In this document: piece by piece, positions 16,001 through 24,280 of the stretch
Layout of the letters: each line of letters opens with the position of its first letter
How positions within the stretch are numbered: the first letter of the stretch is position 1
From: an uncultured Bacteroidales bacterium
GTDB taxonomy: Bacteria; Bacteroidota; Bacteroidia; Bacteroidales; Bacteroidaceae
Length of the DNA stretch: 64,000 bases
Assembly (NCBI GenBank): GCA_902775975.1
Contig: CACYOC010000017.1
Location: forward strand, 1 to 64,000
Reading direction: 5' to 3'
Notes under the pieces: generated by a model
Databases searched by the model: none
Seen by the model: the letters and a program-made list of their open reading frames with translations, nothing else
Told to the model about the DNA's origin: nothing
Translations under genes and position numbers: made by a program

Positions 16001-19000
16001 ATTGTTGAAGCTATCAAGCAGGGCTATCTGAGTATCGTTGAGCAAGGACACGCTTTGCAGGGGTGACTCAGGATGGCTGATGAAGGCATTGGCAACATTG
16101 CTGATGGACTGTGCCAGATTTTGCATCGCTTCGTAGCTGTATAGTCCATTGTTGTATTGCAAGCAGATACTTGGCTTTCCGGACGGGTCGTTGACGACAA
16201 AGAAGGCGAGAGGGAACTTGGGAGCTTCAGATTCGTAAGACTCGATAGTCACAGCCTGACCCTTATACTCATGATTCTCCAAGACTCCCATCTGGTAGGC
16301 AAACATCATCTCTGCCGTGAGGTCATAGTCGGCGGCAATACGTGCAAACGGATAGGTCTCATGGCGCAGTGTCTCATCAAAGTTCTTGCCGGTTTCGTTC
16401 AGGAACTCCATCACACTCTGCTCACCAATCTCGGCACTCAATGCCAGCGTGTTGACGAACATACCCATAGTGTTGCTGATGCGCAAGTCGGAACGGCCGT
16501 TACTAATGGTGGTGATGCAGAGCTGATCATTGTTGGTAAAGCGGGACAGCGTATAGAAGGTGGCTGCCAGCATGTGGTGAGCCGGTGAGATATTGCGCTG
16601 ATGGCAGAAAGTCTCGATAGCCTCGAAATCCAGCGGACAATAGACGGTTTCTACGGTACCATGCTCCAGCGTATTGGAAAGGTCGGGCGGAATCTCCGTC
16701 ATACCTTCCACCTTGCTCAGACGAGTCTGGAAGAAGTCGCGTGCAGCAGCGTATTCCTCGCTACTCTCTGCGGCCTTTTGTGCTGCCACAAAATCGGCAT
16801 AGGTGAAGGTCTCGGGTTCTATCTTCTTATCGTTCATCAAGTCGCACAACTGATCCAAGAACAGGTCGAACGAAGCACCGTCGAATATCAGGTGATGCAC
16901 ATCCGCCAAGAGATATACGCTTTCTTCAGTAGTAACAATCTCCATACGGTACAGAGGTCCCTGTCTCAGGTTAAACGGCTGGACGAAATTAGCCATATAT
17001 TTCTTTATTTCGGCTTCGCCTAACTTGCTTTGTGCAATGACGACAGGTTGGTTAGCGTCAATCATTTGTATGATATCGGCTCCCTGACTGTCGAAATGCA
17101 CATGGAACTGCGGATGAGCCTGAATAATAGTTTCTACAGACTTGCTGAGCAGCTGCGCATCTGTTCCCTTTGGGAAACGTATGGCCGCCGGAATATTATA
17201 CACAGTAGAAGTGGGTTGCTTCATGCAATCGACATAGACACCCATCTGTGCATACGACAGCGGGAAGTTGCTCATGTCGGCATGCTTCACCTCGGCAGTT
17301 TCCTGCTTGGCAACACTTCCACTCATCAGAGCTGTCAGAATCTCGTTCTCGATGCTTTGCACACTACCGGTCTTCGCCAAAATCTTAGAGTCCAACGTTA
17401 CGCCGAAGCGCTTGTTGATCTGTATGGCGAGTTTGATGGACATGATAGACGTCAGACCTACATAACCCAATATGGTAGTAATGCCAAAGTCCTCGGTATT
17501 GATGATTTGTGCGATGATGTCGTGAATTTCCTTCTCCAACACATTCATGGGAACGTTGCTTTCCACATCAGCAGCTTTCTTTTCGGGTTTGGGAAGGGCT
17601 TTCTTGTTCACCTTCTGGTTCTGGTTCAGCGGAATACTGTCAATCTGCATCGTTACAGCAGGCACCATGTATGGCGGTTTTTGGTCGAGGATGAAGTTGT
17701 TCAACGCCTCTATGTCCACCTGCTCGTCACTGACGACGTAAGCAGCAATGAACTTTCCGCCACCTTCCTCATCGAAGGCCTGCACAGTAACATCCTTAAT
17801 GCCTGGGTATTGGCGGATGACAGCCTCCACTTCCGTAAGCTCAATACGGAAACCGCGAATCTTCACCTGTCCGTCGCGACGACCTACAAACTGGATGTTT
17901 CCATCAGGCAGATAGCGCACGATGTCTCCGGAACGGTAGCAGCGGCCCCAAGGCGTCTCTATGAAAGACTCAGCTGTCTTCTCTGGACGATTCAGATAGC
18001 CACGACCCACTTGAGGACCGTTTATCCACAGTTCGCCAGCAGCACCCACAGGCAACCGATGGCCATAAGCATCCATGATGTACAGATGCATATTCTCCAC
18101 GGCCTTTCCAATGGGGATATTCTGCATCTTCTCTGTCACAGGAAATGCCGTAACATAACAGATACTCTCTGAAGGGCCATAGCCATTCAGGAGCAGATAG
18201 GATGGAGGATTCACATCTGCCAGTTTCTCGCCGCCTGTGATAAAGGCCTTCAGGGAGTGATTGGAGATATCGTTGACAAAAGAACGTGCCACCTGTGTTG
18301 TCATAAAGGTATGGGTGATACCGTTCTTCTCAAAATAGTCGTTAAGGGCGATGAGGTCAAGACGAATCTCCTCTGGAATGATATAAGTAGTAGCACCGAT
18401 GATGAGCGGTGGCCATAATTCGAGCAAGCAGGCATCGAAACCGAAACTGGCATACGCTCCTATGCGACTGTCAGCTTCGACATGTAATGCATGTTGATGC
18501 ATGTGACAGAAAGCCACCATATTCCGATGTTCAAGTTGACACCCCTTGGGAACTCCTGTAGAGCCACTGGTGTAAATGAGCGTAAAGAGGCTCTCTGGCT
18601 TGGGGCCGTCAACAGACTTGGAATCCTTCAGGTTCTCAATGTCCTTGGTAAACAACACTTCACCCTTATATTCATCCACGATGGAATATAGTTCTTCATC
18701 GGCTATCAGCAGCTTCACGTTGGCATCCTGCATCATGAAGTTCAGGCGTTCTTTGGGATAGGTAGGATCCAATGGCTGATAAGCACAACAGGCCTTCAAC
18801 ACACCCAGAGAGATGATAGCCATCCATTCTGAGCGAGGTATCAGAATAGCCACAACATCCTCAATTCCTAATCCCTTTGACGCGATATAGCCTGCAATGC
18901 AATCGCTGACAGCATCGAGTTCAGCGTAGGTAAACTGCTTTTCCTTGAAGACCACTGCCGTCTTGTCAGGGGTAGCCTTAGCTTGACGGCGGAACAGAGA

Positions 19001-20305
19001 AACGATGGTCTGGGTATCATCAAATGGCTTATCATTATTGTTGAAGCTGTCGAGCAGTTCTTCCTGTGACTTAGTGGCGATGCAGATATCACGCAGATAT
19101 TCTTGGCTGAGGAAGCCCTCCACCACTGCTTCGTAACTCTCCAGGAACTGACTGATCAACTGCTCGGAATAGACGTTGGTCTTGTACTCTGCATTCAGAT
19201 AACAGCGACCGTCAACGATAGCCGCATTAACATACAACGGCACCTCGAGCGTTGTATGGTCTAATTTGACTGCCTTTGTCGGTTTACCGTTTATCTCAAC
19301 ATTTTCCAATACCGTTCCGTGCCAACCAAAGTAAGAGCCAACCTGTAGCTTCAGGTCATCTGCCACATCGACATACGAATAGGTATCATGTGCTCTGCAA
19401 CCCTTCATCTGCTCCTCGCCGGACTTCAGGAAATCGAGCACCGTAGTATCATCGGTGAATCTCGCATATACTGGTACTGTCTTTACCAACATGGCAACGG
19501 TGCGTGCCAGTTGTTTGTCTGTACGACCGCTATATACCGTATTGAACAGCGACTCTTGTTCATTATTGTATTTCGCCAACAGATAGCTATATACGCCGTT
19601 AAAGAAAGTGCTCTTGAAAATGCCGTGCGTCTTGCAGAAGGCATCAATAGTTTCAAGACTGACACTCATCTTCCGCTCAAAAGCACCTATCTCCGACTCA
19701 TTCCCTTCCAAGTCGGGTATTAGCTGGCTAAAGGTGTCGCTACAATCGAAGTTCTGCGCATACCACTGCTTATCTTCTTCAAAGGCTGGTGTCTGACGCA
19801 TTTCAGCCTCCTCGCGTACCACATCAGCCTGCGTCTTTTCCTCTGCTTCCAAAGGCTTGCCACAGTATGCTGCATCCATGTCGTTGAGTATTATCTTCAG
19901 TGTAGTGCCATCGCCGATGACATGGTGAAGATCAACAAGAAGGTAGAAATGCATATTGTCCTTCAGGAGACGAATGCGGAACAGCCTGTCATTATAGATG
20001 TCAAACGGTATCACCATCGCCTTCTTTTCTTCTTCGATATCAGTGATGTGCTCAACCTCCAGGCTGAAAGTCTCGCTATCATCGATGCTTTGCACCGGTT
20101 CGCCTTGTTCGTTCAGTTCGATGCGTGTAAACAACGTAGGATGTGCTGCCACAACAGACTCTATCGCTGCTTTGAGCTTTTCTTCATCCAAACTGCCATC
20201 AAGCGTATATAAATGGGTTATATTGTAATAGTATTCTCCTAAGTGCTGAACGCACTCTACATATATACCATACTGTGTCTTTGATAATGGCGCTGTCTTT
20301 TTCAT
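13049..20305 (-). CDS. Two-module NRPS with terminal thioester reductase (C-A-T-C-A-T-R)
   Basis: This 2418-residue assembly line has the following approximate domains. C1 is at 1-410 (HHVIGDG active site near 128-134) and A1 at 425-905 (YTSGSTGVPKG, GYGPSES, RCYRSGD). T1 is at 915-985 (GLTS around the carrier Ser), C2 at 1000-1420 (HHLIFDG) and A2 at 1440-1935 (YTSGSTGVPKG, GYGPSET). T2 is at 1940-2010 (ELGGTSLIV) and the NAD(P)H thioester reductase at 2050-2400 (TGATGFLG, YVHSK). The reductase should release an aldehyde. A starter C domain suggests an N-acylated dipeptide aldehyde or a cyclised pyrazinone, as in gut NRPS families of the same architecture (inference). A1 and A2 are very similar, a likely module duplication. 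A2 carries about 12 extra residues from a short repeat. No phosphopantetheinyl transferase lies nearby. It is the last gene of a four-gene operon, starting 16 bp after the transporter. Confidence 0.93.
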   Translation of the reverse strand: MKKTAPLSKTQYGIYVECVQHLGEYYYNITHLYTLDGSLDEEKLKAAIESVVAAHPTLFTRIELNEQGEPVQSIDDSETFSLEVEHITDIEEEKKAMVIPFDIYNDRLFRIRLLKDNMHFYLLVDLHHVIGDGTTLKIILNDMDAAYCGKPLEAEEKTQADVVREEAEMRQTPAFEEDKQWYAQNFDCSDTFSQLIPDLEGNESEIGAFERKMSVSLETIDAFCKTHGIFKSTFFNGVYSYLLAKYNNEQESLFNTVYSGRTDKQLARTVAMLVKTVPVYARFTDDTTVLDFLKSGEEQMKGCRAHDTYSYVDVADDLKLQVGSYFGWHGTVLENVEINGKPTKAVKLDHTTLEVPLYVNAAIVDGRCYLNAEYKTNVYSEQLISQFLESYEAVVEGFLSQEYLRDICIATKSQEELLDSFNNNDKPFDDTQTIVSLFRRQAKATPDKTAVVFKEKQFTYAELDAVSDCIAGYIASKGLGIEDVVAILIPRSEWMAIISLGVLKACCAYQPLDPTYPKERLNFMMQDANVKLLIADEELYSIVDEYKGEVLFTKDIENLKDSKSVDGPKPESLFTLIYTSGSTGVPKGCQLEHRNMVAFCHMHQHALHVEADSRIGAYASFGFDACLLELWPPLIIGATTYIIPEEIRLDLIALNDYFEKNGITHTFMTTQVARSFVNDISNHSLKAFITGGEKLADVNPPSYLLLNGYGPSESICYVTAFPVTEKMQNIPIGKAVENMHLYIMDAYGHRLPVGAAGELWINGPQVGRGYLNRPEKTAESFIETPWGRCYRSGDIVRYLPDGNIQFVGRRDGQVKIRGFRIELTEVEAVIRQYPGIKDVTVQAFDEEGGGKFIAAYVVSDEQVDIEALNNFILDQKPPYMVPAVTMQIDSIPLNQNQKVNKKALPKPEKKAADVESNVPMNVLEKEIHDIIAQIINTEDFGITTILGYVGLTSIMSIKLAIQINKRFGVTLDSKILAKTGSVQSIENEILTALMSGSVAKQETAEVKHADMSNFPLSYAQMGVYVDCMKQPTSTVYNIPAAIRFPKGTDAQLLSKSVETIIQAHPQFHVHFDSQGADIIQMIDANQPVVIAQSKLGEAEIKKYMANFVQPFNLRQGPLYRMEIVTTEESVYLLADVHHLIFDGASFDLFLDQLCDLMNDKKIEPETFTYADFVAAQKAAESSEEYAAARDFFQTRLSKVEGMTEIPPDLSNTLEHGTVETVYCPLDFEAIETFCHQRNISPAHHMLAATFYTLSRFTNNDQLCITTISNGRSDLRISNTMGMFVNTLALSAEIGEQSVMEFLNETGKNFDETLRHETYPFARIAADYDLTAEMMFAYQMGVLENHEYKGQAVTIESYESEAPKFPLAFFVVNDPSGKPSICLQYNNGLYSYEAMQNLAQSISNVANAFISHPESPLQSVSLLNDTQIALLDSFNNTDDPYDDTQTIVSLFRRQAKATPDKTAVVFKDKRLTFAELDDISDRIAAFIASKGLGLEDIIAILIPRNEWMAIASLGVIKAGCAFQPLDPSYPQERLNFMMKDTGAKLLIADEELRPIVDEYQGDVVYTKDLTQLPPAGALPEGPKPESLFTLVYTSGSTGVPKGGMSEHRNWVAFCHMHQKIYHITSESRVSSYASFGFDASPMEIYATLTVGAELHIIPEDLRLELIMLNNYFEQNHITHAFMTTQVAYQFATSVENHSLEYLMTGGEKLATITPPKGYVLTNGYGPSETICYVTSYFIKERLKNIPIGNAVANCKLYIVDTKGNRLPVGACGELWIAGPQVARGYLNRPEKTAEVFISNPFVSPTSHPLTSKYARCYRTGDIVRYLADGNIQFVGRQDGQVKIRGFRIELKEVEAVIREYPGIKNATVQAFDYENGGKFIAAYIVSDEQVDIKDLNAFIGKQKPSYMIPAATMQIDSIPLNQNQKVNKKELPKPVIQATDHEYVEPVNDIEKLFCKIFSDVLSIEKVGATDNFFELGGTSLIVTRVIIEADKNGHHIAYGDLFANPTPRQLSNFLSCGVDDEDQETRDYNYGAINTVLEGNTLDAFLSGERQPLGNVLLTGATGFLGIHILRELIDSDVPTITCMVRGKDQEAAEHRLKNMLFYYFEKSYKELFGTRIFVVNGDVTQDFTNITTKIDTVFNCAAVVKHFSKGTDIEDVNVGGAIHCVKFCLLNKARLIHVSTYSTAGMSIDGIPSEDLIYTEKNLYFGQNLGNQYVHSKFISERIVLEAVALHKLNAKVMRVGNLAPRSTDGEFQVNFNTNSSMGRIRVFQMLGCYPYAINDEPLEFSPINEVARAIVLLSETPQTCCVFHPYNNHFVHFGDVLQELSKVTQGPRQVENDEFMKQLDTAKQDPEKAKRLSSLLAYQDLGHGHKVFVIPSENQYTTQVLYRLGFRWSATSWDYVDRLLTAISGFGFFEDK
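14877..14905. repeat. GAGGTGA-type 7-bp repeats inside the NRPS A2 domain
   Basis: On the plus strand the units GAGGTGA, GAGGGTGA, GAGGTGG and GAGAAAC run in tandem, antisense to the NRPS. They encode about 12 residues (around SPTSHPLTSK, residue about 1805) absent from the otherwise parallel A1 domain. Confidence 0.7.
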
Positions 20306-20321
20306 GGTTTATGAACTATAT

Positions 20322-21650
20322 TTATATGATATTTAAGGAATTCAGGAAGATGACGATGAGGGCTACGGGTACGCCCCAGCGCAGTATAAACAGATAGAGG
20401 GCTGTAGCCACACGTGGACCCTGATATCTTGCCTTGGGGACGAACCAACCTGTAAACAAGGCCATACCCAAAGCTCCTAAAGGCATCAAGACGTCTGACA
20501 CAAGATTGTTAGCGACATCGAATAAATTATTGCCCATCACCTGAAGCCAGCTGACACTACCAGTCATCGACAAGATGCACAGGGTATTGGTAATTACTTG
20601 TATCACTGCAATCAGAACAACGCTACGATGTCTGTTGAGCGGATGCTTCGTCTCTGCTGATGCTTCACAGAAAAAGGCTACCATTACCTCCATCATCGAG
20701 ATGGTGGACGTGATAGCTGCGACACACATCAGAGCAAAGAAGATGACACTGGTCAGCGCCGGACAGAACATGTGCTGGAACACGTTGGGCAATGTGACGA
20801 ATGTCAGTTCAGGTCCTTCTGTAGGACTGAAGCCAAAGGCAAATACAGCGGAGAAGACTACCATGCCGGCCAACAATGATACGATGATGACAAGAACTAT
20901 CATCTGAATGGACGTACCTGCTACATTCTGTTCTTTGGGCATATAGCTACCATAGGTAATGAGGGCACCTACGCCTAATGACAAGGTAAAGAAACTCAGT
21001 CCCACAGCTTTTAAAAGGATTTTAGGCGTGATTTTCGAGAAGTCTGGCTCGAACAAGAAACGCAGACCCGTGGTGGCACCATCGAGAAAGATCATGTGGA
21101 TAGCCAGCAAAACCAGCATCACAAACAGCATCGGCATCAGAATCTTGCTCAGTCGCTCAATACCCTTGTTCACATCGAACCACAATACCGAAGCCGTCAG
21201 TATAATGGCTATGATAGCATATAGTATCATCAAGGTAGGTTGATGTTCAAAGGAATTGAAGAAACTGGTCAGCGCTGCCGCATTCATACCTTCAAAGGTG
21301 TCCTTAGCCGCCTCTACCAAGTAGAAGAAGCACCATCCCGTGACCACGAAATAGAAGCTCATCAGCAACAGAACCGCCAACATATTTATCCAGGCAAACC
21401 ACTGCCACCGCTTAGAGCCGCTCAACGCACGATAAGCGCCGAAGGGGCTTCTGCCTGACACCTTGCCAATCATAAACTCGTTCATCACTAATGGCAGTCC
21501 GAAAATCATCGAACAGGCCACATAAAGTATAATAAATGCACCACCGCCGTTTTCTCCAACGATATACGGAAATTTCCATATACTGCCTAAGCCTACAGCA
21601 CTGCCGGCTGCAGCTAACAAGACTCCAATTCTCGATGAAAAGGAACTCAT
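20322..21650 (-). CDS. Neurotransmitter:sodium symporter (NSS/SNF) family transporter
   Basis: This 442-residue integral membrane protein has about eleven to twelve hydrophobic helices. It opens with the NSS signature RIGVLLAAAGSAVGLGSIWKFP, which carries the unwound TM1 substrate and Na+ site, followed by GENGGGAFIILY. Members are Na+-coupled importers of amino acids or related small molecules in the inner membrane. It lies between the STAS gene (11 bp upstream) and the NRPS (16 bp downstream). It could supply an amino-acid precursor, sense or retrieve the peptide product, or be regulated with it. Length and N-terminus are normal. The substrate cannot be read from sequence. Confidence 0.9.
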   Translation of the reverse strand: MSSFSSRIGVLLAAAGSAVGLGSIWKFPYIVGENGGGAFIILYVACSMIFGLPLVMNEFMIGKVSGRSPFGAYRALSGSKRWQWFAWINMLAVLLLMSFYFVVTGWCFFYLVEAAKDTFEGMNAAALTSFFNSFEHQPTLMILYAIIAIILTASVLWFDVNKGIERLSKILMPMLFVMLVLLAIHMIFLDGATTGLRFLFEPDFSKITPKILLKAVGLSFFTLSLGVGALITYGSYMPKEQNVAGTSIQMIVLVIIVSLLAGMVVFSAVFAFGFSPTEGPELTFVTLPNVFQHMFCPALTSVIFFALMCVAAITSTISMMEVMVAFFCEASAETKHPLNRHRSVVLIAVIQVITNTLCILSMTGSVSWLQVMGNNLFDVANNLVSDVLMPLGALGMALFTGWFVPKARYQGPRVATALYLFILRWGVPVALIVIFLNSLNII

Positions 21651-21661
21651 AACATAAAGGT

Positions 21662-21973
21662 TTATTCGAACTCAAAAATACTGATAAAACCGGTCAGCCG
21701 AAACACGTTCTTGATGTCATCGTTGACATGACGCAAAGTCACTTGGCTACCCTGAGCTTTGGCTCCCTTCAAGATGCCGAGCAGGATACGCAAGCCACTG
21801 GAAGCAATATACTCCAGATTCTCACACTCGATAATGACATCCTTGCCGTTACTGTTATACAACGGTTTCAGAACCTTCTCTGTCTGCTGAGCAGCCAACG
21901 TGTCCATTTCTCCTACTAACGTGGCAACATACTTGCCATCGATTTCTTCCAATCTTGTTTCCATAATCGTCAA
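21662..21973 (-). CDS. STAS-domain anti-sigma factor antagonist (RsbV/SpoIIAA type)
   Basis: This 103-residue cytoplasmic STAS domain has the phospho-acceptor region LEYIASSGLRILL at about residues 53-65. The Ser pair is where a cognate kinase would phosphorylate. MTIMETRL offers two Met starts four codons apart. It lies 15 bp after a protein carrying both the PP2C phosphatase and the HATPase kinase domains, so a complete partner switch is encoded. By family knowledge the unphosphorylated form binds the kinase domain and frees a partner protein; that partner is not in the window. Confidence 0.9.
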   Translation of the reverse strand: MTIMETRLEEIDGKYVATLVGEMDTLAAQQTEKVLKPLYNSNGKDVIIECENLEYIASSGLRILLGILKGAKAQGSQVTLRHVNDDIKNVFRLTGFISIFEFE

Positions 21974-21988
21974 TGTATTTAATCGTTT

Positions 21989-24145
21989 TTATTTCAGTTT
22001 CTTAGTTAGTGTCAGAATATTCATACCATCATAACGCTCATAATTCACGGTGTCCATCAGCTCACGAACCAGCAGGATACCCAGACCACCTATCTGACGT
22101 TCTTCTGCCGAGAGAGAAGTGTCGGCCATCTGTTGTGTCGTGGGGTCAAAAGCTACACCATAATCTTTTATAACGGTCTTCAGCGTATGACCATCGGACA
22201 TGATGTGCAACTCGATATTGCCCTCAATCTCGGAAGGATAGGCATAGTCTATCACATTGACCAAAGCCTCCTCAACAGCCAGACGTAGCTGGCGGGCAAA
22301 CGAGGTATCTAACTGCAAACGCTCCATCACAGACTTCATGAAGTCGGTATATTTTGCGACCTCTTCTACACGGTTAGTGATGACTAACGTCTCTGACAGG
22401 GTGCTCTCAAAGACACGGGGAGTATAACGGATGGCCAGCATGGTCAAGTCATCGCTCTGCTCGGCATTCTTCATAAAGTCACGAACCGTATCAGTCACTT
22501 TCGTCAGAATTCCCTCTGGGCTCAAGGTTCCACATGTCTGGAGCACAGCCTCAACACGGCTCAGTCCAAAGAACTCACGTTGTTCGCTCCGTGCCTCGGT
22601 CAGTCCGTCAGTATAGAGGAACAAAGTGCTTCCAGGAACTAACTTGGTCTTTTGCACTTCATACTTTACGTCGGCAAAAACACCCACAGGGAGGTGAGCC
22701 TTGCATGCCTCATGTCTCAACTGACCGTTTTCTAGAATGATTGGTGCGTCGTGCCCCGCATCACAATAGTAAAGGTGACCTGTCGGCAAGTCCAATACAC
22801 CAATGAACAACGTTACGAACTGATTGGAGTCGTTACCACGACAACTCTCTTCATTGATGGACTGCATAATGCGAGCAGGATTGTTTTCGTGAGCCGAAAT
22901 GGCACGGAACAGCGAGTGCATAACACCCATCAGCATAGCCGATGCTGCTCCCTTGCCGCTGACATCACCTATACAGAACAGTAGTTTCTCGTCACGAACG
23001 TAATAGTCGTAAAGGTCGCCACCCACCTCGCGGGCGGGTACCAGCGAACCATATATCTCTATATCGTCCTGTTGGTAATGACTCTTCGGCAACATCTCAT
23101 GCTGAATCTGACTGGCAACACGCAGCTCTCCACCAATGCGTTCCTTCTCAGCATTCACCTTGCGAAGACGTTCTAAGTCGCGAGACGAACGATAAACCAC
23201 AAAACCTATCAACAAAAGGCCAATAGCAATCATCGTTAGCAGTTTCATACGAATACTCCACAGCTTGCCAAACACCTCACTATCGTTCACCGTCGAGACA
23301 AGCACCCAATCGGTCATTCCGCCTATCGTGTGAAAGAACACATACAACTTCTCACCATTCTGGTCCTCTATCATATCATATCCTTGCTTGTCGGCATCAG
23401 ACTTTATCAGTTTCTTCAACTGCTTAAACAAATGGCTTTCTTCACCGCAAACAAGTTCTCCGTTTTCAGTTACCACAAAACGCTGCGTCGTCCTGTAGCT
23501 TTTCGACTCCTCCAGCAGATTGACAAGCCATGAGTCGGGAATATCTGCACCTAGCACAGCTGCAATCTTACCCTTACTGTCACGAACAGGCATACCATAC
23601 GTAATCACTCTCGTCTTGGCACCAGCGTCGTCATTGTAAGGATAGCACCAATGACCAACACCACTTTCCAACGGTACCTTGAAGAATTCCATCTTCGTAT
23701 AGTCATGGCGAGCGGAACCTATCTCAAACGACTGGATGCTGCCATCAGCATGGCGAACGGAATAAGCCTCGTACCAATAGCCTTTTTCTGGGTAATAATT
23801 GGGAATGCACGCTGCACAACTGCCTAACAATTCCGGGTTATGCTCTACAAGCTGATACGTCGCCCGCTTCAAAGAGTCTGGATGCTTCATGTCATCAGTC
23901 ACCGTCCATGCTAAATTATCGACAGTCACCTCCACCTTGGCAAACTTGTTGCAGATACCGAGGTAGATAGCGTCCATCTCGGTTTCGACCAGTTTTTGCA
24001 TCGTATCATTGATAATCCGCTGCGCTGCATAGTACATCACACCCATTGTCAGCTCCAGCAATACTGCAGCGACGATGATGACAGTCAGCGGAAGATTATT
24101 ACTGGCAATCCGTCTTATCCGATGTGAAAAAGGCTCTTTCTCCAC
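21989..24145 (-). CDS. Cache sensor, PP2C (SpoIIE-type) phosphatase and RsbW-like kinase fusion
   Basis: This 718-residue inner-membrane signalling protein has TM1 at about 15-40, a periplasmic double-Cache-like sensor at about 45-285 and TM2 at about 295-318. A short coiled linker leads to a PP2C/SpoIIE domain at about 340-560 (PAREVGGDLYDYY, FCIGDVSGKGAASAMLMG, YTDGLTEAR, SDDLTMLAIRY). A GHKL ATPase follows at about 580-718 (EEALVNVIDYAYP N-box, KDYGVAFDP, GGLGILLVRELMD). One chain therefore carries sensor, phosphatase and anti-sigma-type kinase. It heads the operon with STAS, NSS transporter and NRPS. All metal and nucleotide motifs seem intact. Its target other than STAS is unknown. Confidence 0.92.
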   Translation of the reverse strand: MEKEPFSHRIRRIASNNLPLTVIIVAAVLLELTMGVMYYAAQRIINDTMQKLVETEMDAIYLGICNKFAKVEVTVDNLAWTVTDDMKHPDSLKRATYQLVEHNPELLGSCAACIPNYYPEKGYWYEAYSVRHADGSIQSFEIGSARHDYTKMEFFKVPLESGVGHWCYPYNDDAGAKTRVITYGMPVRDSKGKIAAVLGADIPDSWLVNLLEESKSYRTTQRFVVTENGELVCGEESHLFKQLKKLIKSDADKQGYDMIEDQNGEKLYVFFHTIGGMTDWVLVSTVNDSEVFGKLWSIRMKLLTMIAIGLLLIGFVVYRSSRDLERLRKVNAEKERIGGELRVASQIQHEMLPKSHYQQDDIEIYGSLVPAREVGGDLYDYYVRDEKLLFCIGDVSGKGAASAMLMGVMHSLFRAISAHENNPARIMQSINEESCRGNDSNQFVTLFIGVLDLPTGHLYYCDAGHDAPIILENGQLRHEACKAHLPVGVFADVKYEVQKTKLVPGSTLFLYTDGLTEARSEQREFFGLSRVEAVLQTCGTLSPEGILTKVTDTVRDFMKNAEQSDDLTMLAIRYTPRVFESTLSETLVITNRVEEVAKYTDFMKSVMERLQLDTSFARQLRLAVEEALVNVIDYAYPSEIEGNIELHIMSDGHTLKTVIKDYGVAFDPTTQQMADTSLSAEERQIGGLGILLVRELMDTVNYERYDGMNILTLTKKLK

Positions 24146-24201
24146 AATGGTTTTTAGGTTTTTAATGATTACGCTATTTCCGCTATATGCGGTACGCCCT
24201 G

Positions 24202-24209
24202 CAAAAATA
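24202..24209 (-). promoter_or_regulatory. Candidate -7 box for the signalling-NRPS operon
   Basis: The minus strand reads TATTTTTG (plus-strand CAAAAATA at 24202-24209), about 57 bp before the start at 24145. No good TTTG lies 20 bp upstream because that stretch is a poly-T tract, so the promoter is non-canonical and may need an activator. Confidence 0.45.
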
Positions 24210-24235
24210 CAAAAAAAAAATAATTTTGATAGCAG

Positions 24236-24264
24236 AAAATAAAAAAAAACTACACATTGTGTAG
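24236..24264 (-). terminator. Terminator of the Ca2+/Na+ antiporter gene
   Basis: CTACAC/GTGTAG (24249-24254 and 24258-24263) is followed on the minus strand by a run of T. It sits 17 bp past the antiporter stop. Confidence 0.75.
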
Positions 24265-24280
24265 CTTTTTAATACTTTTT

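Noticed and set aside
17030-18172. 380-codon plus-strand frame opposite the NRPS, and a similar 301-codon frame at 14486-15391
   Set aside because: These are antisense shadows of the NRPS reading frame. They match nothing recognisable, and both tandem modules give parallel shadows.
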